Positions 33,542 through 43,093 of a DNA stretch of 64,000 nucleotides are shown in pieces. Source of the DNA: Collinsella sp. (GTDB taxonomy: Bacteria > Actinomycetota > Coriobacteriia > Coriobacteriales > Coriobacteriaceae); assembly GCA_019419585.1 (NCBI GenBank), contig DXZQ01000001.1:1-64000 (forward strand). The letters are read 5' to 3'. The position numbers were made by a program, and so were the translations under genes. Below the pieces are notes generated by a model. That model was not told the DNA's origin and did not search any database. It saw only the letters and a list, made by a program, of their open reading frames with translations. How positions within the stretch are numbered: position 1 is the stretch's first letter; the number at the start of each line of letters is the position of its first letter.

Positions 33542-34654
33542 TTACGCCGGCTTGAGCCCAAAGCACGCTCGGAGCGTATTCAGCAGAGCATCTTGCCTCT
33601 TTCGACGAGCCTCTACACGATTCTGATATCGTTTACCCATACGCTGGTGGATGCGCCATGCGAGCGCTTCCATCGCTTCCATGTCGCAGAGCATCTCGTT
33701 GTTGACCGTCGCGACCTCGATTCCCATGGACGCCAAACCCGTATTGCGTTTTTCATCGTGAATGCGCCCGCCGCGAGACGAATGGCCCTGCTCACCGTTG
33801 TATTCCAGGTCAAACCGGGCTGCTTCCTGATAGGCATCGCAAACCGCATACGGCATCCCCGAGATCGCCTGCGCACGGTCGTTGAACTCGATCTTGTGGT
33901 CGGTCTTAAAGGGACCGCAGGCAAATCCGCCATAAGAAAACGGAAGCGAAAACATGGCAAGCATGATGCATTCCATGGGTGAGCGCAGGTTTTCCGACAG
34001 AAAGGGGCACAGCCGCCGCAGCTGCTTGGCCGCGCTCCCCTTGCATGCCGCAAGGTAATCTGCCAGGCGATCGGGCGTCAGCACTGGCTCGACCTCAAAG
34101 TAGCCCACATCTGACGGCTGGTCCTTATCCTTTGCAAGCCTGTTCACGGTAGGCGAGCTGTAAGGGGGCAGATACTGCCCGCGATCGCTCAGCGAAATCT
34201 TGGAGCACAGCTCCTGGGCCAGGGCAAATGCCTGGATACAGCCGACTTCGCGCGCAACGGCGGCACAGAGGGCCTCGGGAGACAAGCTGTACACTCCCGG
34301 CTCCACCTCCAAAATCGAGGCGTCCGGCAGGTCTGTAGAACAAACGGACCAGCTTGCACCAGGCATGCGGCGACGCTGCTTCGCCGACCCCACCAGCAGG
34401 CACAAGTCTTCTTGGACCTCGCCACTCACGGCCCCGATCCGCACCAAATCGGGAAGATAAATGTCCTCGGCCGAGGGAGACGATGTATGCAGCACACGGC
34501 GCTCTTCATCGGGATCGAGGTCTCTCCAGCTGATGTAACCCATTTGTCGGCGCTCGGCGCGCATCATGCGCAGCGCCGAGGCACCGGTCAGGACTACGGA
34601 GGCCGCCAGTTGCTCGCTTGTCGGCTCGATGCGCCGCGCTATCTTCACTGCCAC
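33542..34654 (-). CDS. Unknown protein with C-terminal restriction-endonuclease-like (DUF559-like) domain
   Basis: 370 residues from a GTG at 34654 with GGGGG seven bases upstream. The N-terminal two thirds are not recognised. Residues about 270-345 (DAYQEAARFDLEYNGEQGHSSRGG, then HDEKRNTGLASMGIEVATVN) resemble the PD-(D/E)xK core of DUF559/Vsr-like nucleases: acidic DLEY, a His, then D..R..L...G. Similar domains occur in AbiEi-like antitoxins. It starts 11 nt after the stop of comF and is probably co-transcribed with it. DNA-related function is inference. Confidence 0.55.
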   Translation of the reverse strand: MAVKIARRIEPTSEQLAASVVLTGASALRMMRAERRQMGYISWRDLDPDEERRVLHTSSPSAEDIYLPDLVRIGAVSGEVQEDLCLLVGSAKQRRRMPGASWSVCSTDLPDASILEVEPGVYSLSPEALCAAVAREVGCIQAFALAQELCSKISLSDRGQYLPPYSSPTVNRLAKDKDQPSDVGYFEVEPVLTPDRLADYLAACKGSAAKQLRRLCPFLSENLRSPMECIMLAMFSLPFSYGGFACGPFKTDHKIEFNDRAQAISGMPYAVCDAYQEAARFDLEYNGEQGHSSRGGRIHDEKRNTGLASMGIEVATVNNEMLCDMEAMEALAWRIHQRMGKRYQNRVEARRKRQDALLNTLRACFGLKPA

Positions 34655-34665
34655 AAAACCACCCC

Positions 34666-35472
34666 CTACCAAACGCGTGCGATAGCGAGGCCATCGACTG
34701 CTGCGGCGCCGGCACGCTTGAGCTCCGCCGAGGCTGCTGCCATGGTCGCGCCCGTGGTAATGACATCATCGATGAGCAGCAGACGGCGGCCGCGCACATC
34801 CTCGACCGTCTCGTACATGCCCCGGGCATGCTCCCGGCGCTCATCGCGGCCGAGCTCTCGCTGGTCACCATGACCGTATTTGACCAGGGCGTCCAGCAAC
34901 GGGACACCCGAAAGATCGCAAAACGAGCGCGCGATTGCTTCCATATGGTCGAATCCACGCCGCCGAAACGCCGCCGCAGTCGCGGGCACAAACACCACCG
35001 CGTCCGCACCGGACAACACACCGCCGTAGCGATCGGATGCTGCCACCTGGGCATGCAAGGCAGTGTCGTAGAGCAACTCCGCCAGATACGGTGCCAGACG
35101 GCGCTCGCCCGCATCCTTGTACGCCTTGATGATGCGCGGCAGCGGATGTGCATAGACGGCACACGCCAGGCAGCGATCGAGCGCCTCGGCCATTGCCGAA
35201 GACGTGCCCTCGACCGAGCACTCGGTACACAGCAAATCCCCAAACGGGGCGCCGCATCGAGTGCAGCTATGCCGCGGGTCGATGAGTGCAAGCGCCGCCA
35301 AGCAGTCTTGGCAAATTAGCGCGCCGGAGCGCTCGCAGCCGGCGCATCGCGTAGGCGACAACGCCTCAAGCGCCTCGTGCGCCGCCAGCTCGGCAAACGG
35401 TAGCAATTCGTCCGCAAACGGCAGGATGCCGGCACCTTGCAGGCATCCCAACACATTCAAATGTCTCTTCAC
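34666..35472 (-). CDS. comF: ComF family phosphoribosyltransferase-like protein
   Basis: 268 residues. A zinc-ribbon-like N-terminus (CAGCERSGALICQDC and CTRCGAPFGDLLCTEC) is followed by a PRTase domain with RRGFDHMEAIARSF and the PRPP loop LLLIDDVITTGATMAAAS. ComF helps handle incoming single-stranded DNA during natural transformation in several bacteria, though many non-competent species keep it for unclear reasons. No other competence gene is nearby. Confidence 0.88.
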   Translation of the reverse strand: MKRHLNVLGCLQGAGILPFADELLPFAELAAHEALEALSPTRCAGCERSGALICQDCLAALALIDPRHSCTRCGAPFGDLLCTECSVEGTSSAMAEALDRCLACAVYAHPLPRIIKAYKDAGERRLAPYLAELLYDTALHAQVAASDRYGGVLSGADAVVFVPATAAAFRRRGFDHMEAIARSFCDLSGVPLLDALVKYGHGDQRELGRDERREHARGMYETVEDVRGRRLLLIDDVITTGATMAAASAELKRAGAAAVDGLAIARVW

Positions 35473-35477
35473 GACAC

Positions 35478-35511
35478 AACCCTCCCTACGTTCGGTCGCA
35501 GGGAGGGTTGT
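35478..35511 (-). terminator. Hairpin between ricT and comF
   Basis: CAACCCTCCCT pairs with AGGGAGGGTTG; no strong T-tract. Possible terminator after ricT. Confidence 0.5.
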
Positions 35512-35574
35512 TGATTCAGCGCTATGGTACCCCGACGCGTTTGGGGTCAGGCAGGTTAAATCCGCTCGCGGGCG

Positions 35575-37275
35575 TTATTCGCCGGTAGGCGGTTGTGGTG
35601 CAGACGAAGACGGGGTCGAGCCCTCGCCACCATCTTGACGCGGCTTGCGGGAACGACGACGGCGACGGCGCTTCTGGCCCTGGTCGGCCGAGCCCTCGCC
35701 ACCACGATCTTCGCGCGACTCGCGTTCGTCGCGAGCGGCGCCGCGCGCGGCCTTGGCAGCCGCCCCTCCGCCATCTCCAGGGCGACGACGTGTGACCTTG
35801 ACCTCGCCATCCGAGACCTGATCGGCCACGGAGGGCACCGAGGGCTTTTGCTGCATGCCCGAGGAATGGCGGCGACGCGGACGCGGGGCGCGCTCGTCAT
35901 CGTTGCGCTGCTTGCCACCCTTGTCGGCAGGCGTATCGGAACCCGAACCACCCTTGGGGGCGGCACCGGCTTCGCGAGCGGCTGCGGCGCGGAAGGCGTC
36001 CTCGCGCTCCTCGCTCGACAAATGGCGGCGGCGACGGCGCGTGGGATTCATGCCACCGCCGCGGTTTTGCTGCTGAGGCTGCTGAGCCTCGCGCTCGCGG
36101 GAGGAGTTCTTGCCTGCGGGAGCGGCCTCGCCGGCATCGCCCGAACCCGAGCGCTTGCGGCGGCGACGTCCACCGGCAGCCTCCTCAGCCTCGGGTGCCT
36201 CGGCCTTGCCACGACCCTTACCGCGGCCACGGCCCTCGCCCTGGCTCTGACCGGCGCGAACATCGGATTCAGCATCGCAACGACGGCGCTTGGGCATCGA
36301 TGTACCGGCCAGACGGTCGGCGCTCGACAGGCCATCGCCCACGTCGACGCCGTTCTCGCGGTCGAGCTCCATAAGCGCCAGGCGCATCTCGGGCGACTCG
36401 ATACGCTCGAGCACATCGCGCGTCACACAGTCGGGGCGGCAGTTGCAGCCCTGCTCGGCGGCCTTCTTTTTGCAGCCCTCAGAGCAGGTCATGTCGGCCA
36501 GGTTGACCTTAAAGACTTTGCCGTTCTCCAGGCGCAACACCAGCTGTTCACGCGGGGTGTCATATTCCTGGATGCGCGCCTTGCCAAGCGGCGTATCGAT
36601 CAGCGTCTTCTTTTTGGGCGCGCGGCTCTTAAAGTCCTTGTACGCCTCGAACTCGTAGCGCAGGCAGCACATCAGGCGACCGCAGACGCCGCTAATCTTG
36701 GACGAGTTGAGCGGCAGGTCCTGCTCTTTTGCCATGCGGATCGAGACGGGCTCAAACTGTCCGCCAAAGCGCGTGCAGCAGAGCTCCTGTCCGCATTGGG
36801 CATAGCCGCCCACCAGGCGGGTCTCGTCACGCACGCCGATCTGGCGCATGTCGACGCGAATGTGCAGCGTCGAGGACAGGTCCTTGACGAGCTGACGAAA
36901 ATCGACGCGCTCCTCGGCCGCAAAGTAGAACACGGCCTTCTCGCCGCCAAACAGGTACTCGACGCCGACCGGCTTCATCTCGAGGTCGAGCTCCTTGACC
37001 AGGCGGCGGAAGTCGACCATGGCCTCGTCGCCCTGGATGGCCAGGTCGTCGGCAAGCTGCAGGTCGATGTCGCTCGCCACGCGCAGCACGGGCTTGAGCG
37101 GCTGACCGATCTCGTCTTGCGGCACCTCGAAGGGATCGGCCGTGACCAGGCCGATCTCGGTTCCGCGCTCGGTAGAACAAATGGCATAATCGGCCTCGAG
37201 GATATCCAGATCCTGTGGGTCGAACCACAGGTCGCGCGAGGCGTAGGTAAACTTAACGGGTACGACTAACGGCAT
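35575..37275 (-). CDS. ricT: PSP1-domain RicT-like protein with long basic tail
   Basis: 566 residues. Residues 1-320 match the PSP1/RicT (YaaT) family, with conserved Cys patterns (QCGQELCCTRFGG; GVCGRLMCCLRYEFEAY) that bind an iron-sulfur cluster in the Ric complex, which controls RNase Y in Bacillus. The last about 240 residues are a disordered Arg/Gly/Ser-rich region (GEGRGRGKGRGKAEAPEAEE, RRRRHLSSEERED, KRRRRRRSRKPRQ) not found in typical 275-residue homologs. It overlaps holB (37266) by ten bases and sits in the usual tmk-holB-ricT order. Confidence 0.88.
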   Translation of the reverse strand: MPLVVPVKFTYASRDLWFDPQDLDILEADYAICSTERGTEIGLVTADPFEVPQDEIGQPLKPVLRVASDIDLQLADDLAIQGDEAMVDFRRLVKELDLEMKPVGVEYLFGGEKAVFYFAAEERVDFRQLVKDLSSTLHIRVDMRQIGVRDETRLVGGYAQCGQELCCTRFGGQFEPVSIRMAKEQDLPLNSSKISGVCGRLMCCLRYEFEAYKDFKSRAPKKKTLIDTPLGKARIQEYDTPREQLVLRLENGKVFKVNLADMTCSEGCKKKAAEQGCNCRPDCVTRDVLERIESPEMRLALMELDRENGVDVGDGLSSADRLAGTSMPKRRRCDAESDVRAGQSQGEGRGRGKGRGKAEAPEAEEAAGGRRRRKRSGSGDAGEAAPAGKNSSREREAQQPQQQNRGGGMNPTRRRRRHLSSEEREDAFRAAAAREAGAAPKGGSGSDTPADKGGKQRNDDERAPRPRRRHSSGMQQKPSVPSVADQVSDGEVKVTRRRPGDGGGAAAKAARGAARDERESREDRGGEGSADQGQKRRRRRRSRKPRQDGGEGSTPSSSAPQPPTGE

Positions 37276-38393
37276 TTCAGTGCCTTCCTGATATCGAACA
37301 GCATGACCTCGATGGCCAGCTGGGGAGTAACGTTTCTGGCGATGTTGCGCTCAGCGGTGGCAACCGCCTCGAGCGCCTGGGTGGCACCCGCAACATTCGT
37401 CGCCGCGGCAAGCCGCCCGATCGTGTCGCGCATGTCCTCGTTCACAACGTCTGCCGCCTCATTCTGAAGCGTCAGCAGCACGTCGCGCATGAGCGTCCGC
37501 GCGCTCGCCAGCGCTTCCATGATACCCGAACGCTCGCGCGCGTTGAGTTCGCGCTTGTTGCGGTCCTCAAGCTGCTTCAATGCTCCACGCGACAGGTAGT
37601 CGGCGTTTTGCTCGAGCACCTTTTCCTGCGTGGACTTGACCTCGGCGAGCGGCGCCTTAACGGCGACAATGAGCGACTTGGCGCGACTGAGCACGTCGGC
37701 CTCGTCGGCGGCAATGAGTGAGTCGATGGCACGGACCATCTGACGGCGGGCGTCCTGGCGCTCGGCGCTCTTAAGAAACTCGATGCCGCGTGTAGGGCTT
37801 CCCGCCACGGCGACCGCCATGCGGCAACGCGCAGGGTCCTGACCGGTGGCGCGGCTCACGGCCTGCGCGGCGACGGCGGGCGATACCAGCCGAAACGGCA
37901 CGCACTGGCAACGACTCACGATAGTGGGCAGCATCACGTCGGCCGAGGTACCCAACAGGATGAACATGACGCCCTCGGGCGGTTCCTCGAGCGTTTTGAG
38001 CAGCGCGTTGGCGGTGTTGGCGCGCAGTTGCTCGGCACGGTCGATGATGTAGACCTTTGCCTTGGCGCGAATGGGCGCCAGGGGCACGTCATCGAGCAGC
38101 TCGCGGGTCTGCGCGATGAGGTAGCCCGTAGCGCTTTCGGGGGTGTAATAGTGCACGTCGGGATGCGTGTGCCGAGCAACGCGCACGCAGCTGTCGCACG
38201 AACCACAGCCATCCTGCTCGCACAGGAATGCCTGGGCAAGCGCCCATGCGGCGTCGAGCTTACCGGCACCGGGCGCGCCCAAGAACAGGTAGGCGTGCGA
38301 TGCGCGGCCGCTTGCGATGGCGTTGGTCAAAAAGTCGCGCACGCGCTGTTGGGTGTCGAGCTTGGCCAGCAGGCTTGCCTGAGCGGGGGCCAT
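37266..38393 (-). CDS. holB: DNA polymerase III subunit delta prime
   Basis: 375 residues from ATG 38393, one base after the tmk stop. Clamp-loader subunit: Walker-like GAPGAGKLD, where Leu replaces Ser/Thr as expected for the ATP-inactive delta prime, zinc module CGSCDSC, and the SRC motif in TIVSRCQC. Upstream in-frame residues to 38495 are not used because tmk overlaps them. Confidence 0.92.
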   Translation of the reverse strand: MAPAQASLLAKLDTQQRVRDFLTNAIASGRASHAYLFLGAPGAGKLDAAWALAQAFLCEQDGCGSCDSCVRVARHTHPDVHYYTPESATGYLIAQTRELLDDVPLAPIRAKAKVYIIDRAEQLRANTANALLKTLEEPPEGVMFILLGTSADVMLPTIVSRCQCVPFRLVSPAVAAQAVSRATGQDPARCRMAVAVAGSPTRGIEFLKSAERQDARRQMVRAIDSLIAADEADVLSRAKSLIVAVKAPLAEVKSTQEKVLEQNADYLSRGALKQLEDRNKRELNARERSGIMEALASARTLMRDVLLTLQNEAADVVNEDMRDTIGRLAAATNVAGATQALEAVATAERNIARNVTPQLAIEVMLFDIRKALKCR

Positions 38394-38394
38394 G

Positions 38395-39078
38395 TTACTC
38401 GGCCTCCTCGGCAAGCGCGGCGGCGACGGCGTCTTGGGGAATGTCGAGACCGTACGCGCGAACCAGCTCGACCGTCTGCGCGAAGACGTCTGCAATCGAC
38501 GCGGTGGCGTCGATGAGCTTTACGCGGTCTGGCTCCTCGGCAGCAATTGCGCAAAATCCCTGGTAGACACGCTCCTGGAAGGCCATGCCCTTGGCCTCCA
38601 TGCGATCCGCCGCACCACGGGCGGCCATGCGCAGCGCCGCCTGCTCGGGCGTGATGTGATAGACGAGCGTGAGCGCCGGATGCGTACCGGCGACAGCCAG
38701 GTTGTTGGCATCGCGCACCATCTGACGGTCAAGGCCATCGGCAAACGCCTGATAGCAGGTCGTGGAATCGTAGAAACGGTCGCACAGGACCACCTTGCCG
38801 GCAGCGAGGGCGGGAGCTATGACCTCATGCACCAACTGAGCGCGTGCCGCCTCGTAGAGCAGCAGCTCGCAGGTGTCGCCCATCGCCGTATTGGCAGGGT
38901 CGAGCAGCAGGGCGCGGATCTTTTCGCTGATGGCGGTACCGCCCGGCTCGCGCAGGCTCACAACCTGGTAACCAGCGAGCTCGAGCGCACGGGCAAGTAG
39001 GCGCGCCTGCGTGGACTTGCCGGCGCCGTCGACGCCCTCGAGCGTGATAAAGCTATGTTGAGCGGGCTCAAAAGCCAT
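38395..39078 (-). CDS. tmk: Thymidylate kinase
   Basis: 227 residues. P-loop EGVDGAGKSTQARLL, the DR motif DRFYDST and the LID-like region RMAARGAADR. Phosphorylates dTMP to dTDP. First gene of the tmk-holB-ricT operon. Confidence 0.95.
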   Translation of the reverse strand: MAFEPAQHSFITLEGVDGAGKSTQARLLARALELAGYQVVSLREPGGTAISEKIRALLLDPANTAMGDTCELLLYEAARAQLVHEVIAPALAAGKVVLCDRFYDSTTCYQAFADGLDRQMVRDANNLAVAGTHPALTLVYHITPEQAALRMAARGAADRMEAKGMAFQERVYQGFCAIAAEEPDRVKLIDATASIADVFAQTVELVRAYGLDIPQDAVAAALAEEAE

Positions 39079-39181
39079 GGGCGCAGCCCCTTCCTACAAG
39101 GCGCGTAAATGCGATTTATAGCAACCAAGCCATGATACCCCAGTGCTCGGTGCGTCCCCAATGGCTAAAGGTGCCTTTCCA

Positions 39182-39250
39182 AAGTTGCGGTGAAATAGGG
39201 ACTGATTGAAGCTCTGAGACCGCCAAACAGTCCCTATTTCACCGCAACTT
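39182..39250. repeat. Perfect 23-bp inverted repeat (GGGAC family)
   Basis: 39182-39204 is the exact reverse complement of 39228-39250; the arms contain TAGGGACTG. A partial sibling, GTCCCCAATGGCTAA, lies just before at about 39155. Confidence 0.75.
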
Positions 39251-39318
39251 ATGATGGGGAATTTTGGACGCTGGGTATAATCGTCGTATTGCATTGAAAT
39301 GTGGCGAAAGGAGTGGCA

Positions 39319-40302
39319 ATGTCTCGGTATTGCGCCTCGTGCGGCAAGCTTCTTGCAGATAATGCCAAGTTCTGCACCTCGTGCGGTGCACCCGTTGAGC
39401 AAACAACCGCGAGCGATAGCCAGCCCGCTTTTGAGCAGACCGGTTCCCTCGATACGCCGCAAGCCAAGGCGGACGACCCCCTCGCCTATCGCCCCGACCT
39501 CGCCGCAGGCCCCGCGGCCGTCGAGACCACGCAGCGCATACCCGTCGCGAGCGGCTCGCCCCAACAGCAGCCGGCTCCCGCATACGCGCCCGCTTCGCCA
39601 CAGACCCCCGCTCCCAAAAAGAGCGGCACCGGGCCGCTTATCGCCGTTATCGTTGTGCTGGTGGCGATCATCATCGCCCTGGTCGTTTTCTTTGTGATCA
39701 AGCCTTTCGACAACGCCGCCACGCAGACGACTGCCGAGGTAGCTAAGCTGCACCATGACGTCGACGACGATGACCTAAAGCCTCTCGGCGATCCCAACAG
39801 CCTGTACGACGATGATGACGATGACGACGAGGATGGCGGCGAAGCAACGCTCTCCGAGCAGAATCTCTACCGCCGACTGAGCGAATACTACGACTTGCTC
39901 GAAGACCTCGACAACTACGTCCGTGGCTGCGCGCAGAACTTCAACGGCAGCTATCTGGAAGAAGATCGCACCACCCGTCAAAATCTCGCCGACGTCGCCG
40001 AGCGCACAGAGGACACCATCGAGCAGTATTACGACATCGTCGAGGACCTGGACGTCCCGACGAGCTCTAAGAACTACAGTTCCTGGAAAGACATCGTTGC
40101 CCTGTATGACGACCTGGATCACCGCATTGACGCAATCTGTGATGCCTGGGAGATCAGCCTGAAATACACCAAGCCTGCGGATCACAAGAATGAGATCGTG
40201 GCGCCGCTGTCGCGCGACAACGTGGCGGGCACCAATGACAATAAGTACCGCCTAGACTTTGAGGAGCGCTACCCCGGCGCCAAACCCGTCGAAGTGAACT
40301 AG
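39319..40302 (+). CDS. Zinc-ribbon membrane protein of unknown function
   Basis: 327 residues from ATG 39319, with AAAGGAG upstream. An N-terminal double-Cys zinc ribbon (MSRYCASCGKLLADNAKFCTSCGAPV) is followed by a Pro/Gln-rich linker, one membrane segment (PLIAVIVVLVAIIIALVVFFV), a run of acidic residues (DDDDDDDEDGG) and a helical extracytoplasmic domain (LSEYYDLLEDLDNYVRG). The zinc ribbon would be cytoplasmic. Function unknown. Confidence 0.75.
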   Translation: MSRYCASCGKLLADNAKFCTSCGAPVEQTTASDSQPAFEQTGSLDTPQAKADDPLAYRPDLAAGPAAVETTQRIPVASGSPQQQPAPAYAPASPQTPAPKKSGTGPLIAVIVVLVAIIIALVVFFVIKPFDNAATQTTAEVAKLHHDVDDDDLKPLGDPNSLYDDDDDDDEDGGEATLSEQNLYRRLSEYYDLLEDLDNYVRGCAQNFNGSYLEEDRTTRQNLADVAERTEDTIEQYYDIVEDLDVPTSSKNYSSWKDIVALYDDLDHRIDAICDAWEISLKYTKPADHKNEIVAPLSRDNVAGTNDNKYRLDFEERYPGAKPVEVN

Positions 40303-40322
40303 CGCTTTGTCGTTCCCGAGCC

Positions 40323-40376
40323 GGCAGTTAGGGACGTTCCTAAACTGCCGGCAGAAAAGGAACGTCCCTAACTGCC
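40323..40376. repeat. GGGAC-core palindrome (GGGACGTTCC type)
   Basis: 40323-40341 is the exact reverse complement of 40358-40376 (19 bp). Arms contain GTTAGGGACGTTCCT. Confidence 0.75.
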
Positions 40377-40380
40377 AGAT

Positions 40381-40425
40381 AAAAAAACGAGCGAGGATTT
40401 TGAGGTCCTCGCTCGTTTTTGTTTT
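40381..40425. terminator. Bidirectional terminator
   Basis: ACGAGCGAGGA pairs with TCCTCGCTCGT, flanked by A- and T-tracts; shared by convergent genes. Confidence 0.9.
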
Positions 40426-40447
40426 AGGTGATGTCTCGACCGTGCGG

Positions 40448-43039
40448 CTACTTGTCGGCAGCGGTCTTTTTGGTAGTCGACTTCTTGGCCGTCGTCTTTT
40501 TGGCGGTCGTCTTCTTGGCAGCAGTCTTCTTTGCCGCCGTCGTCTTCTTAGCCGTGCTCGCCTTAGTCGTGGTCTTGCGGCCGCGGGCGGGCTTCTTCTC
40601 CTTGGTCGGGCAGTCCATGTTCACGCAGATGCGCCACGGACCGCGCGCCGTGTTGACCACCACGATGGGGGCGCCGCACTCGGGGCAGGTCTCACCCGTC
40701 GCCTCGAGCTTACCGCGCGCCGGTAGAGGATAGCTCACGCCGCAATCGTCATAGTTGGTGCAGCGGATAAAACGCTTGCCGCTCTTCTCGCTCTTGTGCG
40801 CGATCAGGTCGCCATGGCGTCCGGCCTCGGCACACACCTTGCACTCGCCCACCTTAAGGTCGGGCTCGTAGTTGGTGGGGCATGTGGGGTTCACGCAAAT
40901 CTCGAAGGCCTTCTGGCGGAACGGCTGACACTTAATGCGCGGCGCACCGCACTCGGGACACACGGCGGCCTCGCCCTCGAGCGGGCTCACCTTGACGCCG
41001 CTCGGCACCGGATAGGTCACGTCGCAGTCGGGCCAGCCCATGCAGCCAATGAAGCTGCCACGGGTCTTGGCGCTCGTCTTCATAACCAGGTCCTTGCCGC
41101 ACTTGGGGCAGGCGCCCACGCGCGCATCGGCCGTGACGGCGTCGCTGATGGCGTCGCCCAGCTCCTGCGTATGCTTGAGCAGCTCGTCGAGCACGCCAGC
41201 CAGCAGCGCGCGCGAGTGCGTCACGACATGCTCTTCGGTATCCTCGCCGCGCTCCACACGGGTCATGTCGCCATCGAGCTCGCTGGTCATATCAGGGCTC
41301 GTGATGCGCGGGGCAAACTGCGTCAGTGCGTCGATGATGGCGATGCCCAGCTGGCTCGGCTCCACGGGATCGTTTTTGAGATAGCGCACGGCGTACAGGC
41401 GCTCGATGATGCTCGCGCGCGTGGACTTGGTGCCCAGGCCGCGCTTTTCCATCTCCTGCACGAGCTTGCCCTGGCTGTAGCGCGCGGGCGGCTCGGTCTG
41501 CTTGGCCTCGAGCTTAATGTCGAACACGTCGACCGTATCGCCCTGCTCCAGCGGCGGCATCTGCTCGTCGCGCTTGAGTCCGTACGGGTACGCCTCGCGG
41601 AAACCCGGGGTCACGAGCACATCGCCCGAAGCCACGAACGGCTCACCGTTCACGTCGAGCTCGAGCTTAGTGTTTTCGATGGTCGCGGGACCCATAAGCG
41701 TCGCTAGGAAGCGGCGGGCGATGAGGTCGTAGAGCTTGCGCTGGCCGCCGTCGAGCGTGGACGGATCGCCCTCGCCCGTGGGATAGATAGGCGGGTGGTC
41801 GGTGGTCTCGACCTTGCCGCGCGTGGGCTTCATGGGGCCGGCGAGGACCTTTTTGCACACGGGCGCCAGCGCCGGGTTGATCTTTGCAAGGTCACTCACC
41901 ACAGCGCCCAGATCAAGCGTCGCGGGGTATACGGTATTGTCGACACGCGGGTAGCTGATGAGGCCCGCCATGTAGAGGGACTCGGCGATGCGCATGGTAC
42001 GCGCAGGCGAGATACCCTCGGCTGCGGCGGCAGCCTGCAGCGAGGTGGTCGCAAACGGCGTGGGCGGCTGCTGCTTGCGCGAGCGCTTGGTCACCGCGGC
42101 GACGGTTGCCGTCTTGGCACCGTCAACGTGACCGTACGCCGTCTCAGCAGCATCCTTGTCGGTAAAGCGCGCCGTCTTGTGCGCGATCTTAAAGCGATCG
42201 TCCTCGGCAGCGCCTTGCGCGGCGCCCATGCCGCGAATCTGCCAATAGTCCTCGGGCACAAACGCCATGCGCTCGCGTTCGCGCTCGACCACCAGGGCAA
42301 GCGTCGGCGTCTGCACGCGGCCGGCGGAACGCACGTTGCCAAAGCCGCCAAACTTGGCGAGCGTCAGGTAGCGCGTGAGCACCGCACCCCAAATGAGGTC
42401 GATGTGCTGACGGCTCTCGCCGGCGTCGGCCAGGTTCTGGTCGAGCGAGACAAGGTTATCGAAGGCCTGCGTGATCTCGGCCTTGGTAAACGAAGAATAC
42501 TGGGCGCGGGCGACCGGCAAGTCGGGCGCCACCTCGCGCACCTTGTTGAGGGCGTCCGAACCGATCAGCTCGCCCTCGCGATCGAAGTCCGTGGCAATGA
42601 TGACGCTGTCGGACTTTTTGGCGAGGTTCTTAAGCGAGCGAATGAGCTCTTTCTCAGCCGGCAACTTAATGACGGGCGCCCAGGTGAGGTAAGGCAGACT
42701 CTCGAGCTTCCAGCCCTTAATGGAGATGCCATCGGCAAGGAACGGCTTACGCTTGGTGTCGTAAGGCGGACGCGCCAGGCCATCGGGCATGTCGGCCGGC
42801 AGTATCTCGCCGTCCTCGGTGACCGAATACCAGCCCAGCTTTTTATCGAACAGCACGCTGTCGCAAAAATCAGGCGCAAGGATGTGACCGGCAAGGCCGA
42901 TCGTCACGCACTCCTCGCCCTTCCACTCAAAGCGGTAGATGGCGGTGTTGTACACCTTGTCCTTTTTGGGCTTACCCGTGGACAGACGCTCGGCGATCTG
43001 ACGCGCGGCGTCGTTTTTCTCGGCGATGATGAGCTTCAA
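40448..43039 (-). CDS. Type IA DNA topoisomerase with histone-H1-like tail
   Basis: 863 residues from a TTG start, with AGGAG six bases upstream. Toprim domain (MKLIIAEKNDAARQIAERLS, then FDREGELI), the QTPTLALVVERE motif and catalytic Tyr in GLISYPRVDNTVYP. Four-Cys zinc ribbons near the C-terminus (CPKCGKDLVM; CPECGAPRIKC; CKVCAEAGRHG; CPECGAPIVVV), then a final Lys/Thr/Ala-rich tail of about 45 residues. Relaxes negatively supercoiled DNA or decatenates. The N-terminus looks like TopB/archaeal-type forms; whether it is the main topoisomerase I is not clear from the window. Confidence 0.88.
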   Translation of the reverse strand: MKLIIAEKNDAARQIAERLSTGKPKKDKVYNTAIYRFEWKGEECVTIGLAGHILAPDFCDSVLFDKKLGWYSVTEDGEILPADMPDGLARPPYDTKRKPFLADGISIKGWKLESLPYLTWAPVIKLPAEKELIRSLKNLAKKSDSVIIATDFDREGELIGSDALNKVREVAPDLPVARAQYSSFTKAEITQAFDNLVSLDQNLADAGESRQHIDLIWGAVLTRYLTLAKFGGFGNVRSAGRVQTPTLALVVERERERMAFVPEDYWQIRGMGAAQGAAEDDRFKIAHKTARFTDKDAAETAYGHVDGAKTATVAAVTKRSRKQQPPTPFATTSLQAAAAAEGISPARTMRIAESLYMAGLISYPRVDNTVYPATLDLGAVVSDLAKINPALAPVCKKVLAGPMKPTRGKVETTDHPPIYPTGEGDPSTLDGGQRKLYDLIARRFLATLMGPATIENTKLELDVNGEPFVASGDVLVTPGFREAYPYGLKRDEQMPPLEQGDTVDVFDIKLEAKQTEPPARYSQGKLVQEMEKRGLGTKSTRASIIERLYAVRYLKNDPVEPSQLGIAIIDALTQFAPRITSPDMTSELDGDMTRVERGEDTEEHVVTHSRALLAGVLDELLKHTQELGDAISDAVTADARVGACPKCGKDLVMKTSAKTRGSFIGCMGWPDCDVTYPVPSGVKVSPLEGEAAVCPECGAPRIKCQPFRQKAFEICVNPTCPTNYEPDLKVGECKVCAEAGRHGDLIAHKSEKSGKRFIRCTNYDDCGVSYPLPARGKLEATGETCPECGAPIVVVNTARGPWRICVNMDCPTKEKKPARGRKTTTKASTAKKTTAAKKTAAKKTTAKKTTAKKSTTKKTAADK

Positions 43040-43093
43040 AAGAGGCTCCTATCTCGTATCTCTGCGGCTACGCCCGCCCGTATGGCGGCCGAC

